A stretch of 13,284 nt of DNA from Anaerolineae bacterium. GTDB lineage: Bacteria > Chloroflexota > Anaerolineae > UBA4142. Both the position numbers and the translations under genes were made by a program. A model generated the notes under the pieces. It was not told where the DNA came from, made no database searches, and saw only the letters and a list, made by a program, of their open reading frames with translations. The first letter of the stretch is position 1. Every line of letters begins with the position of its first letter. Below are positions 1 to 6,227 of the stretch, in pieces. Where the stretch lies: the NCBI GenBank assembly GCA_027457205.1, contig DAIDTM010000606.1, positions 1 through 13,284 of the forward strand, in the 5' to 3' direction.

Positions 1-1106
1 AAATAGACCAGATCGTTCTCGTCCAGCGGCATCGCGTTGACGAGCGCCGCCGTCTGCTGGACGTGCGACGCGGCGTACCGGTCGCCGCCCGCCCCGGCGA
101 GAATCACCAAGCCCACCGCGACGCCGCCGGCTTTGAGGTGATAGACAAGCTGCGCCACATCGTCCGGTGTGTTCGGCTTGCCGAGAAATTTCAGCAGTTC
201 TGCGTCGCCACTCTCCAAGCCGATGTAGACGCGCCGTAGTCCGCGTTCCGCCAACGCGGCAAAATCGCGCGCATGCTTGCGCCGCGTCGTGAACGCGTCG
301 ATGAACGAATAAATGCCGTCGAAATGAATCGGACGCTGCGCCTCCCACGCCTTGAGCGCGTCGTGATCGAGATCGCGCGGGTGCAACGCAAATTCGGCGT
401 TGATCGCGGCGAAAATCGGCAGGAGTTGTTCTTGCGGGATGATGAGCGCGTTCGCATCCGCGAGGAAGATCGATTTGCGGTAGCCGAGCGCGCCGCCGAA
501 GAATGAGCGCACATCGCGGATGTGCTGCCGGAACTCGTCGAACGTCTTGACGCGAAAACTACGGTCACGGTAGAATCCGCAGAACGCGCAGTGATTGTAC
601 GAGCAGCCCTCGGTGGCTTGGAGAACGAGCGCGAGGTATTGATCGGGCGGGAGGATATTGATCGGCTTGTAGATGAGGTTGAACGTCGCGCGGTCGCGTT
701 CCAGCCGGTCAAGGTCGCATTCCAGAACGCGGTCCAGCGCGTCACGCACTGCCGCGCAATCGTCCGGCGTTGGATCGCCCAGCGGCTGGATCGCCGGATC
801 GCGCAGCGCGGCGCGGTATTCGGAAAGCATTCCGTAGACGCGCGCGAGAAAAGCGCGCGCCTCGTCGGGCGGCAATTCGCGCCGGACGCGATAAGAGAGT
901 CCGGGTTGTGGACCCTCTTGCTTCTCGATAACTCGATTATCCAGACTGCGGCGATAGTTACGCCCCTCGATCCACGCGCCGGTCAGGCGACCTTCCCGGT
1001 CATAGTTGAGCGCCAGCGACTGGTCCACCAAGACCGATGTGGCTTCGCGGCGCGCGTTGATCAAGAGGCGGCGACCCGTCGAGGTCTTGAATTCTACGAT
1101 GGGCAT
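1..1106 (-). CDS. Radical SAM protein, N-terminal part (runs off the window)
   Basis: The minus strand is open from the ATG at 1106 to the window edge, giving 368 codons that begin MPIVEFKTSTGRRLL. No stop is reached, so the C-terminus is missing. The first 150 or so residues match no domain I recognise. A radical SAM core follows: the cluster motif EGCSYNHCAFCGFYR puts cysteines at 168, 173 and 176 (CX4CX2C), and RRVYIGLESGD near residue 291 is the usual later strand of COG1032-type radical SAM barrels. Family knowledge says the three cysteines bind a 4Fe-4S cluster that cleaves S-adenosylmethionine. The substrate cannot be told. The start is supported by the purine-rich GAAGGCGAAGG just before the ATG, although the spacing is short. 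It lies 143 nt downstream of the membrane protein gene. The family call is secure; the function is unknown. Confidence 0.85.
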   Translation of the reverse strand, partial: MPIVEFKTSTGRRLLINARREATSVLVDQSLALNYDREGRLTGAWIEGRNYRRSLDNRVIEKQEGPQPGLSYRVRRELPPDEARAFLARVYGMLSEYRAALRDPAIQPLGDPTPDDCAAVRDALDRVLECDLDRLERDRATFNLIYKPINILPPDQYLALVLQATEGCSYNHCAFCGFYRDRSFRVKTFDEFRQHIRDVRSFFGGALGYRKSIFLADANALIIPQEQLLPIFAAINAEFALHPRDLDHDALKAWEAQRPIHFDGIYSFIDAFTTRRKHARDFAALAERGLRRVYIGLESGDAELLKFLGKPNTPDDVAQLVYHLKAGGVAVGLVILAGAGGDRYAASHVQQTAALVNAMPLDENDLVY

Positions 1107-1141
1107 CCTTCGCCTTCGACTTGGCACACTCTCGCAAACAA

Positions 1142-1174
1142 AATGAGAGCGAAACAGAAACGGTCGTTCTCATT
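1142..1174 (-). terminator. Possible weak hairpin terminator between two genes
   Basis: On the minus strand AATGAGA (1174-1168) can pair with TCTCATT (1148-1142). One mismatch and three further pairs extend the stem inward, leaving a loop of about 11 nt. The 3' side runs into TTGTTTG, which is only moderately T-rich. It lies between the membrane protein stop and the radical SAM start, so it could partly separate their transcription. The stem is AT-rich, so this is a weak call. Confidence 0.3.
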
Positions 1175-1226
1175 CTACGCTGGCGAGGTACCCGTTCGGT
1201 CTGGATACGGTCAAAAAGGGGTCAAA

Positions 1227-1268
1227 GACAGTGAGACGGTAGACGGTAGTCAGTGGTCCGATGGTCTG
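1227..1268. repeat. Degenerate 7-nt-period tandem repeat at a gene end
   Basis: Read on the plus strand, the stretch splits into heptamers: GACAGTG, AGACGGT, AGACGGT, AGTCAGT, GGTCCGA, TGGTCTG. Two units are identical and the others are related through a GT/CAGT core. The repeat covers the stop codon and last codons of the minus-strand membrane protein gene (stop at 1250-1252), so the end of that protein (RSRPSDH) is partly repeat-encoded. It resembles the CAGT repeats at 12029-12120, which also overlap a stop codon. It has no spacers and no coding role of its own. Confidence 0.5.
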
Positions 1269-1861
1269 CTTCGCGCATTTGTCCGCGTCCACTTCCAAAG
1301 TGCAACAAGTTGCCCAACGAATGCCGCCACAGCCAGCGCGGGCGCAACCGGCAAGATCGTAATGCTCGACCAAATCAGCGAATCGGAATGGACAGCGCTG
1401 CCACTGGCGCGAAAATCGACTTTGGGCGCGAGACTGGACGGCAGCGCGAGCAGCATCGCCAGCGCGTACAGCACGGCGACGTTTACGACGATGGTCGCTG
1501 CGATTTCTGCGGCGACACGCGCGCGCGATGCGTCGGTGCGCAAGCGCATCCGCGCGCCTGCGATCAGCAGCGCGATCAACACGATGAGCTGCCACGCTCC
1601 GAGCGCGCTGCCGAGCGCGAACACGGCGCGCACCGTGTCCTGCATCGCCGTCGTCGCAAATTCCACCGGCACGCGATAGTTCGCCGCGACGACGCTGGCA
1701 AGTTCAAACGCGTTGTCGCCGCGCCAGAACGTGTGCCACTCGACGATGCGCCACGCGGCGTATGTGCCGCGCAATTCCAGCCACGGCGCGGCAAACGTCG
1801 CGGCGAAACCAATCGCGGTGGAGAGGAGGAGGCATTCAATAGGAATGGATTTGCGAGTCAT
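1250..1861 (-). CDS. Four-helix integral membrane protein, unknown function
   Basis: This 203-residue protein is not one I recognise. Four hydrophobic segments are visible: residues about 9-28 (LLLSTAIGFAATFAAPWL), 81-103, 116-140 and 164-187. An external-looking loop of about 50 residues between the first and second is rich in Trp and other aromatics (WRIVEWHTFWRGDN). Basic residues cluster between helices 2 and 3 (RMRLRTDASRAR) and at the C-terminus. By the positive-inside rule this would put both in the cytoplasm. No enzyme or transporter motif is seen. The ATG at 1861 is preceded by only a weak AGG ribosome site. The gene follows the secreted peptidase gene by 57 nt, a gap that holds an imperfect hairpin, and precedes the radical SAM gene by 143 nt. 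GCG and CGC codons dominate, as in most of the window. The last codons lie inside a 7-nt repeat, so the original C-terminus may have been altered. Confidence 0.7.
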   Translation of the reverse strand: MTRKSIPIECLLLSTAIGFAATFAAPWLELRGTYAAWRIVEWHTFWRGDNAFELASVVAANYRVPVEFATTAMQDTVRAVFALGSALGAWQLIVLIALLIAGARMRLRTDASRARVAAEIAATIVVNVAVLYALAMLLALPSSLAPKVDFRASGSAVHSDSLIWSSITILPVAPALAVAAFVGQLVALWKWTRTNARSRPSDH

Positions 1862-1875
1862 CCTGATTACGCCAA

Positions 1876-1905
1876 ACCCTTCAGTTTTCTGAAAACCCGG
1901 AGGGT
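1876..1905. repeat. Imperfect intergenic inverted repeat (hairpin)
   Basis: On the plus strand ACCCT (1876-1880) pairs with AGGGT (1901-1905), and the centre GTTTTCTGAAAAC forms a tight 5-bp stem with a 3-nt loop. One bulge and one mismatch interrupt the arms. It fills most of the 57-nt gap between the peptidase stop and the membrane protein start. There is no T-run on the minus side, so it is not a classical terminator. It could be a transcript 3'-end stabiliser or one copy of a dispersed palindromic repeat. Confidence 0.4.
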
Positions 1906-1918
1906 CTGGGATTGAACG

Positions 1919-4750
1919 CTATTTTCGGATGAAAGGCAGGAAAATCGACGATGAATTAGATAGTGGAGCCGCAAGATTTGGAGGATTGGGGGTGTCGGGT
2001 CCGCCGGGTTGGGTGATCTGAAAATAACTTACCAGCATGGGACCCCAATTCACCACATTTTGGGTTGGTTGTCGACGCGTCGGAGCATGGCCCGGCCAAA
2101 CGGCCCCTACTGCAAAATCGTACCGAGTGGCATTATAGAAACTACTGGCATTTGGTGGAAAGAATACGGAAACACCATGACTATTGTTCAAATTCCAGGC
2201 GTTACCTTTGTATTTTCCACTAAGGCGAACGTTGTTGATGACGTAGCCATTCGTGGCGTTCATGACCGTTTGGGCTTCACTTTGGATGGTGGGATCAGAG
2301 ATCCGATTGCTAATTTGGCTGGCGAAGTCGTACAGGTCAACGTATTGGTCTTGGGAATTCAGTAAATAATCCCAGTTAGAATCGAATTTTTGAGTCGCCT
2401 CGCGGGCTGATGAAACTTGCGAGGCGTAAGTGCCCATTTGGGAATTGATGCTTGATGCCAAGCTGTTGACGCTAGAGACCAAGTTACTCACTTGCCCCAA
2501 GTCAACAGCAGATAGAGTATATGGCAGAGAAGGATAGGTGTTGTTCATCCAATTTGCATATTGAGTAACGATTGCATTGGCAAAATCGTGTGGCGAGATT
2601 GACGCTGTGATACTTGAGATATAGTTGGTGTAAGGGCCAGATACACCATTGGGTGGAATGAATATTTCGTTCTCGCTTGCTACGTAGTAGCTGGCGTAGT
2701 TCTGGATCTGATAAGCATCCTCAGTCATTGCCATGAAACAAGAGTCCGCGAAAATCACATCAATTTTGTTTGCACCATTCGAGGTCGCTGTCGCCAAAGC
2801 ATTCCCAAGATTCATGATCGTTAGCCAAGCATTACTGCCAGTCGTCGAGTCGAGAGCAGTTCCATTTAAACCAGTTCCGTGGTCAGAAATGATAAGGGCG
2901 TAATGCTGTGCTGGAAAGTTGGTACGTGCCCACGTGATAAAATTGCTCAAGGTAGTTGGGTTGCTCATATCTAGTTCAGATGGACTCGGCGTCCACATAT
3001 CCGCGCCCTCAGTATAATTTGCGAGCTGGTTGAGATTAGTATCGTATTTGACCTTGTAATAAGCGTCTTTACCGCTACCACTGCGATCCCAGGCGACAAC
3101 GATGTTAACACATGGGTTGTTTGCCACACTCTCATATTGGTTGAAAACGCTAAAGTAATTGGAATCCAGACTGAGAATACCATTTTGGTCCCCATCTAGA
3201 TAAACCATGACCGTCCAAGGAATAACGCTGGCTGGACAGCCGATGAAATTCTGCCCCGTTGCATTCGGTGGCACGGTTGCGATGAGCGCAGTCGGCGAGA
3301 ATGTATAGCCGCTCATTGTTGGTGTAACTGTATATGTGCCCGCCGCCAGCCCACTCAGCGTGTAGTTGCCATTGCTGTCTGTTGTGGCAGTGTCTCCGAT
3401 GCCATCAGAAATGGTCACGCCGGAGACAGGGTTGCTGCCGCTATCAGTCACTTGGCCGGAGATGGCGAATCCTCCTGATAGTCCCACAACACCCACTGGC
3501 GTGGAACGATCTGTTGCCGTTCCATCGCCCAGCTCTCCATCAGCGTTGTATCCCCAGCACTTAGCACCGCTGCCGGTCAGCACACATGTGTGATAACCCC
3601 CTCCTCCAGTGAACGCAATCACTCCGCTCAAGTTGTTGCTGCACGATGCGTCTGCACACACATTAACTGCTGTCAGACTACCGGTTGTCGTGCCGTTGCC
3701 AAGTTGACTGCGAGCATTGTCTCCCCAGCACTTGACGCCACCGCTTGACATCAGCGCGCAGGTGTGTCTGTAACCTGCAGCGATCGCGCTCACTCCGCCG
3801 TTCAACACGGTCACGTCGACAGGCATGTAACGATCCGTCGTCGTACCGTCGCCGAGTTGACCGTAGCCATTGTAGCCCCAGCATTTGACGCTGCCGCTGA
3901 ACATCAGCGCACAGGTGTGGTAAAGACCTGCGAATATTGCACTCACTCCGCTCAAGGTGCTGGTACACGAGGAGTCTGCACACACATCCACTGGTGTCAG
4001 AACAGTTGTTGTCGTGCCATTGCCTAGTTGACCGTAAAAGTTGTTCCCCCAGCATTTGACCCCTCCACTTAACATCAGCGCACAAGTGTGCCAGCCCTCT
4101 GTGACAATCTGGCTCACCCCGCTCGTCAGCCCGCTTACATCCACCGGGGTATGACGATCTGTCATCGTACCGTCACCCAGCATCCCGTTGTTTTGTCCCC
4201 AACATTTGACACCACCACCTATAAGTGCACACGCATGTTTATCGCCCGCGGCAATTGCTGTTACTCCGCTCAGGGTGCTGGTGCATGACGAGTCTGCGCA
4301 CACATCAACAGGTGTGCTACGATCCGTAAGCGTACCGTCACCGACTTCGCCGGAGGCATTGTACCCCCAACACTTGACCCCACCACTCGTCGTCAACGCA
4401 CAAGTGCTCTCTTCCCCTGGGGCAATCATACTTATAAGGTTTGTCGGCACGCTCACGTTCATTGGTGTGAGGCTGCACACACCCGCCGCGCAGGGCGTTC
4501 CAACGCCACCATCGCCGAGTTGACCGTAGGCATTGTAGCCCCAACACTTGACGCCGCCATCGCTCGTCAACGCACACGTATGCTGATAACCTGCAGCAAT
4601 CGCAATGGGGTTTTGCATGACTCCCATCGGCGAGATGACAGGCGAATGTGCATCGATCGCGTTGGATTGTGCTTCGCTTGGAGTTAGCAAAACTTCCATG
4701 ACAGTCATCGCGAAAAGAGTGAGTACTATAGAGAGCTTCGTTTTCATCAT
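1919..4750 (-). CDS. Secreted RCC1-propeller / clostripain-family (C11) peptidase
   Basis: This is a large exported multidomain protein. Residue numbers here count from the upstream ATG at 4762. A signal peptide (hydrophobic SIVLTLFAMTVMEVLL, likely cleavage after SEA, residue 31) is followed by seven RCC1-type repeats (about 52-430), each with HTCAL...KCWG carrying a Cys pair. Next is a carboxypeptidase-regulatory-like beta domain (about 434-508, ISGQVTDSGSNPVSGVTI). Then comes a C11/clostripain-type peptidase (about 513-890) with catalytic His628 in SDHGTG and Cys675 in ADSCFMAM. The protein ends in a Pro-rich linker and FLPFIRK. C11 enzymes cleave proteins, often after basic residues. The propeller may bind a partner or a surface (inference). 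I chose the ATG at 4750 because GGGGAAAAGA precedes it, whereas the ATG at 4762 has only a T-run upstream; 4747 is also possible. The gene is visibly AT-richer than its neighbours, so it may have been acquired. It has its own promoter and leader. Confidence 0.9.
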   Translation of the reverse strand: MMKTKLSIVLTLFAMTVMEVLLTPSEAQSNAIDAHSPVISPMGVMQNPIAIAAGYQHTCALTSDGGVKCWGYNAYGQLGDGGVGTPCAAGVCSLTPMNVSVPTNLISMIAPGEESTCALTTSGGVKCWGYNASGEVGDGTLTDRSTPVDVCADSSCTSTLSGVTAIAAGDKHACALIGGGVKCWGQNNGMLGDGTMTDRHTPVDVSGLTSGVSQIVTEGWHTCALMLSGGVKCWGNNFYGQLGNGTTTTVLTPVDVCADSSCTSTLSGVSAIFAGLYHTCALMFSGSVKCWGYNGYGQLGDGTTTDRYMPVDVTVLNGGVSAIAAGYRHTCALMSSGGVKCWGDNARSQLGNGTTTGSLTAVNVCADASCSNNLSGVIAFTGGGGYHTCVLTGSGAKCWGYNADGELGDGTATDRSTPVGVVGLSGGFAISGQVTDSGSNPVSGVTISDGIGDTATTDSNGNYTLSGLAAGTYTVTPTMSGYTFSPTALIATVPPNATGQNFIGCPASVIPWTVMVYLDGDQNGILSLDSNYFSVFNQYESVANNPCVNIVVAWDRSGSGKDAYYKVKYDTNLNQLANYTEGADMWTPSPSELDMSNPTTLSNFITWARTNFPAQHYALIISDHGTGLNGTALDSTTGSNAWLTIMNLGNALATATSNGANKIDVIFADSCFMAMTEDAYQIQNYASYYVASENEIFIPPNGVSGPYTNYISSITASISPHDFANAIVTQYANWMNNTYPSLPYTLSAVDLGQVSNLVSSVNSLASSINSQMGTYASQVSSAREATQKFDSNWDYLLNSQDQYVDLYDFASQISNRISDPTIQSEAQTVMNATNGYVINNVRLSGKYKGNAWNLNNSHGVSVFFPPNASSFYNATRYDFAVGAVWPGHAPTRRQPTQNVVNWGPMLVSYFQITQPGGPDTPNPPNLAAPLSNSSSIFLPFIRK
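3473..4609 (-). repeat. Seven RCC1-like coding repeats, built as a two-blade unit
   Basis: Seven blades of about 50 codons each share AAGxxHTCALxxxGGVKCWGxN followed by GQLGDGT. Seven blades would close one beta-propeller. The blades alternate. After blades 2, 4 and 6 the linker carries an extra Cys pair (CADSSCTSTLSGV or the variant CADASCSNNLSGV), while blades 3, 5 and 7 have a short linker. The DNA of the three Cys linkers recurs at roughly 320-bp spacing (near 3640, 3965 and 4280), and stretches of it are nearly identical. This points to duplication of a two-blade module. Blade 1 has its own variant, PCAAGVCSLT. Confidence 0.75.
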
Positions 4751-4764
4751 TCTTTTCCCCATCT

Positions 4765-4810
4765 AAAAAATGGCTGTCGCTAACGCGCATGGACGCGTCA
4801 AACGACAGCC
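4765..4810 (-). terminator. Terminator-like hairpin just upstream of the peptidase gene (possible attenuator)
   Basis: On the minus strand GGCTGTCG (4810-4803) pairs perfectly with CGACAGCC (4779-4772). An inner ACGCG/CGCGT stem lies beyond an asymmetric internal loop and closes a 6-nt loop. The stem is followed after one A by TTTTTT (4770-4765), then by the ribosome site GGGGAAAAGA and the start codon. The stem and T-run have the form of an intrinsic terminator, yet they sit inside the 5' leader of the gene, downstream of its promoter. That is the layout of transcription attenuation. The preceding gene train already has its own terminator at 4995-5032, so this one is not needed for that. Confidence 0.65.
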
Positions 4811-4940
4811 GTTATTCCAATTTCCGATCTACTGTGTTCAAATCGAGTCCCTGAATGGCTAGGCATATCTTCGCCTTTCAGCGTATCAGCCTTGATACAA
4901 GTCCAATATTCCGCTACCCCAGGGACAAAACCAAGCTTAC
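4811..4940 (-). promoter_or_regulatory. Structured 5' leader of the peptidase gene, class unknown
   Basis: The minus-strand transcript from about 4940 can fold into a closing stem GTCCCTG (4926-4920) with CAGGGAC (4853-4847). This stem encloses hairpin GTATCA-AGGC-TGATAC (4898-4883) and a 4-bp hairpin AGGC/GCCT (4876-4861), making a three-way-junction shape. The attenuator-like hairpin follows. I compared it by eye with the consensus of common riboswitches (c-di-GMP-I and -II, TPP, SAM, FMN, cobalamin, glycine, purine, yybP) and T-boxes and found no match. The GGCTG in the first hairpin could pair with CAGCC of the terminator 3' arm, so a switch is imaginable. The pairings are seen; a regulatory role is inferred. 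Confidence 0.4.
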
Positions 4941-4946
4941 GGCTTG

Positions 4947-4975
4947 ATTATAACGTGTCTGCTCCAGCACGTCAA
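4947..4975 (-). promoter_or_regulatory. Near-consensus sigma70 promoter for the peptidase gene
   Basis: On the minus strand TTGACG (4975-4970) is separated by exactly 17 nt from TATAAT (4952-4947). The -10 box is perfect, the -35 box differs from consensus in one base, and the spacing is ideal. Transcription would start near 4940-4937, leaving a leader of about 190 nt before the start codon. The promoter sits just beyond the terminator of the upstream gene train, so the peptidase gene is an independent unit. Confidence 0.75.
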
Positions 4976-4994
4976 ATTTCGATTCCGCGCTGTC

Positions 4995-5032
4995 AAAAAC
5001 AAAAAGCCCACCGCTTTGATTGCGATGGGCTT
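4995..5032 (-). terminator. Intrinsic terminator closing the gene train
   Basis: On the minus strand AAGCCCATCGC (5032-5022) pairs with GCGGTGGGCTT (5014-5004). This gives an 11-bp stem with one U-G wobble and a 7-nt loop, followed at once by TTTGTTTTT (5003-4995). It begins 15 nt after the stop codon of the GyrI-like gene. It should end the transcript of the long minus-strand train that starts near the right edge. Confidence 0.9.
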
Positions 5033-5046
5033 GTTGTTCGACGGAT

Positions 5047-5604
5047 CTATTTTTTCTTCGCGCGCTTGGTCACTTTTCTTTTCGCCGGCTTCTTCACCAC
5101 CCGCTTCGCCAACTTTCTCGCTGGTTCCTTCGCCACGCGCGTTTTCGGCGCGGGCAGCAATTCCAGCTTCTCAATCGGCACCGCGACTTCGGCGCGAATC
5201 TCTTCCGGCGGCTGCGTAAAGTACGTCTCCATCGGCGCGCCGGAATCACGGTAGCCCTGCGCGCGCAGCCAATTGTACACCTCATTGTACGCCGGTCCAA
5301 TGTTCTGATCGCCCTGGTACATGATCGTCGCGACCTTCACGCCGCCGATCTCCTTGACCTGCACCTCGCCTGATCCTTGCGCGTCCGGCGCGACCGGCAC
5401 GCACAGATCGCTCCGCATCTTTTCCGGCGCGACCTTGCTCGGATCGTCGTAAAAGATACCGATGGGCGCGCCCAGCGGCTCAAGCCGGTTGGCGTCGAGC
5501 CATGCAAACAACTTGCCGAATCCTTGCTCCGTCGATTCGCCGTACGGACCGATCATCGTCACGTACGCCACGCGCATCTCGGGAAACTGTTTGATCTCTG
5601 GCAT
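5047..5604 (-). CDS. GyrI-like effector-binding protein with a histone-H1-like basic tail
   Basis: The protein has 185 residues. Residues 1-148 form a GyrI-like/AraC effector-binding fold. Signs are MRVAYVTMIGPYGE near the start, GVKVATIMYQGDQNIGPAYNEVYNWLRAQGY in the middle, and METYFTQPPEEI with VAVPIEK closing the domain. This fold binds small molecules in MerR- and AraC-type regulators, and in SbmC/GyrI binds DNA gyrase. No helix-turn-helix is present. The last 32 residues (154-185) hold 17 Lys or Arg mixed with Ala, Val and Pro, for example AKRVVKKPAKRKVTKRAKKK, so the tail could bind nucleic acid. The start at 5604 is chosen for the strong ribosome site AAGGGGAGGT. A longer open frame to 5907 only overlaps the Nudix gene. 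It is the last gene of the train, 68 nt after the Nudix stop, with an intrinsic terminator right behind it. Ligand unknown. Confidence 0.85.
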   Translation of the reverse strand: MPEIKQFPEMRVAYVTMIGPYGESTEQGFGKLFAWLDANRLEPLGAPIGIFYDDPSKVAPEKMRSDLCVPVAPDAQGSGEVQVKEIGGVKVATIMYQGDQNIGPAYNEVYNWLRAQGYRDSGAPMETYFTQPPEEIRAEVAVPIEKLELLPAPKTRVAKEPARKLAKRVVKKPAKRKVTKRAKKK

Positions 5605-5672
5605 TTCTACCTCCCCTTGAAAACACGACAGACGCTCGATGGATTCTATGCTCCAACCTACCGAGGAGAATG

Positions 5673-6227
5673 TCAATCCTTCAAATACATCAGCCCCAAA
5701 GCAACCACAGTCGTCCAAGCCAGCACTTTGAACTCGCCGGCAGCGAGCGCGGCTTGTAGTTCTGCGCGGCTGAGCAGCAACAACTCCTGTTCCTCCAAAT
5801 CGTCGGCGTGGCGCTCTTGCACGCGGTGCGCGCCGCGCGCAAGAAACAAATGCCCGGTCGCCGCGCCGCGATTCGCATCGACGATGTACGACCCGAGCGT
5901 GATCCACTCGCGCGCGACACAGCCAGTCTCTTCCAGCAATTCGCGCTGGGCGGTCGTCAGCGCGTCTTCGCCGGGTTCCAGGTAACCGCCGACTGGCGCA
6001 AGTGATGTACCATCGATGGCATATTTGGTCTGGCGAAAGCAGAGAAATTTCTTCTCGTCCGTTTCGACAAGAACGTTGATATAATCCGGCGTGATGATCC
6101 AGGGCCAGTTTTCGATGACGCGACCATCGTGCAACTCGACGGTATGATTCTCAACCGTCAGCCATTTGCCGAAATCGACGATCTTTTGGCGCGAAAGCGT
6201 TTTCCAGGAATCCATTTTCTTCGACAT
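5673..6227 (-). CDS. Nudix hydrolase (ADP-ribose pyrophosphatase-like)
   Basis: The protein has 184 residues. The Nudix box runs from G81 to C103: GYLEPGE, then seven residues, then RELLEETGC. All the metal-binding acidic positions are intact; only the final hydrophobic position is Cys. Upstream, TPDYINVLVETDEKKFLCFRQTKY is the usual first part of the Nudix fold. The layout resembles ADP-sugar pyrophosphatases, which split nucleoside diphosphates linked to another group with the help of Mg2+. The exact substrate cannot be read from sequence. The start at 6227 (MSKKMDSW) shares one base with the stop of the preceding gene (TGATG), which points to translational coupling. A longer frame to 6377 lies inside that gene and is rejected. 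MDSW, four codons on, is an alternative start. Confidence 0.9.
   Translation of the reverse strand: MSKKMDSWKTLSRQKIVDFGKWLTVENHTVELHDGRVIENWPWIITPDYINVLVETDEKKFLCFRQTKYAIDGTSLAPVGGYLEPGEDALTTAQRELLEETGCVAREWITLGSYIVDANRGAATGHLFLARGAHRVQERHADDLEEQELLLLSRAELQAALAAGEFKVLAWTTVVALGLMYLKD

Noticed and set aside
522..1679. Long plus-strand open frame (385 codons)
   Set aside because: It is antisense to the radical SAM gene and the membrane protein and has no family motifs. High GC keeps stops rare in shadow frames.
4811..4940. c-di-GMP (GEMM) or other known riboswitch
   Set aside because: The GGGGTAGCGG string recalls GEMM, but it is on the wrong side and the conserved core sequences are absent. 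No other known class fits by eye.
5640..5680. Second promoter before the GyrI-like gene (TTGACA with TAGAAT)
   Set aside because: The two boxes are 22 nt apart, too far for a normal sigma70 promoter.
5605..5907. Extension of the GyrI-like frame to 286 residues
   Set aside because: It overlaps the Nudix gene and is unlike any family. A strong ribosome site marks the start at 5604.
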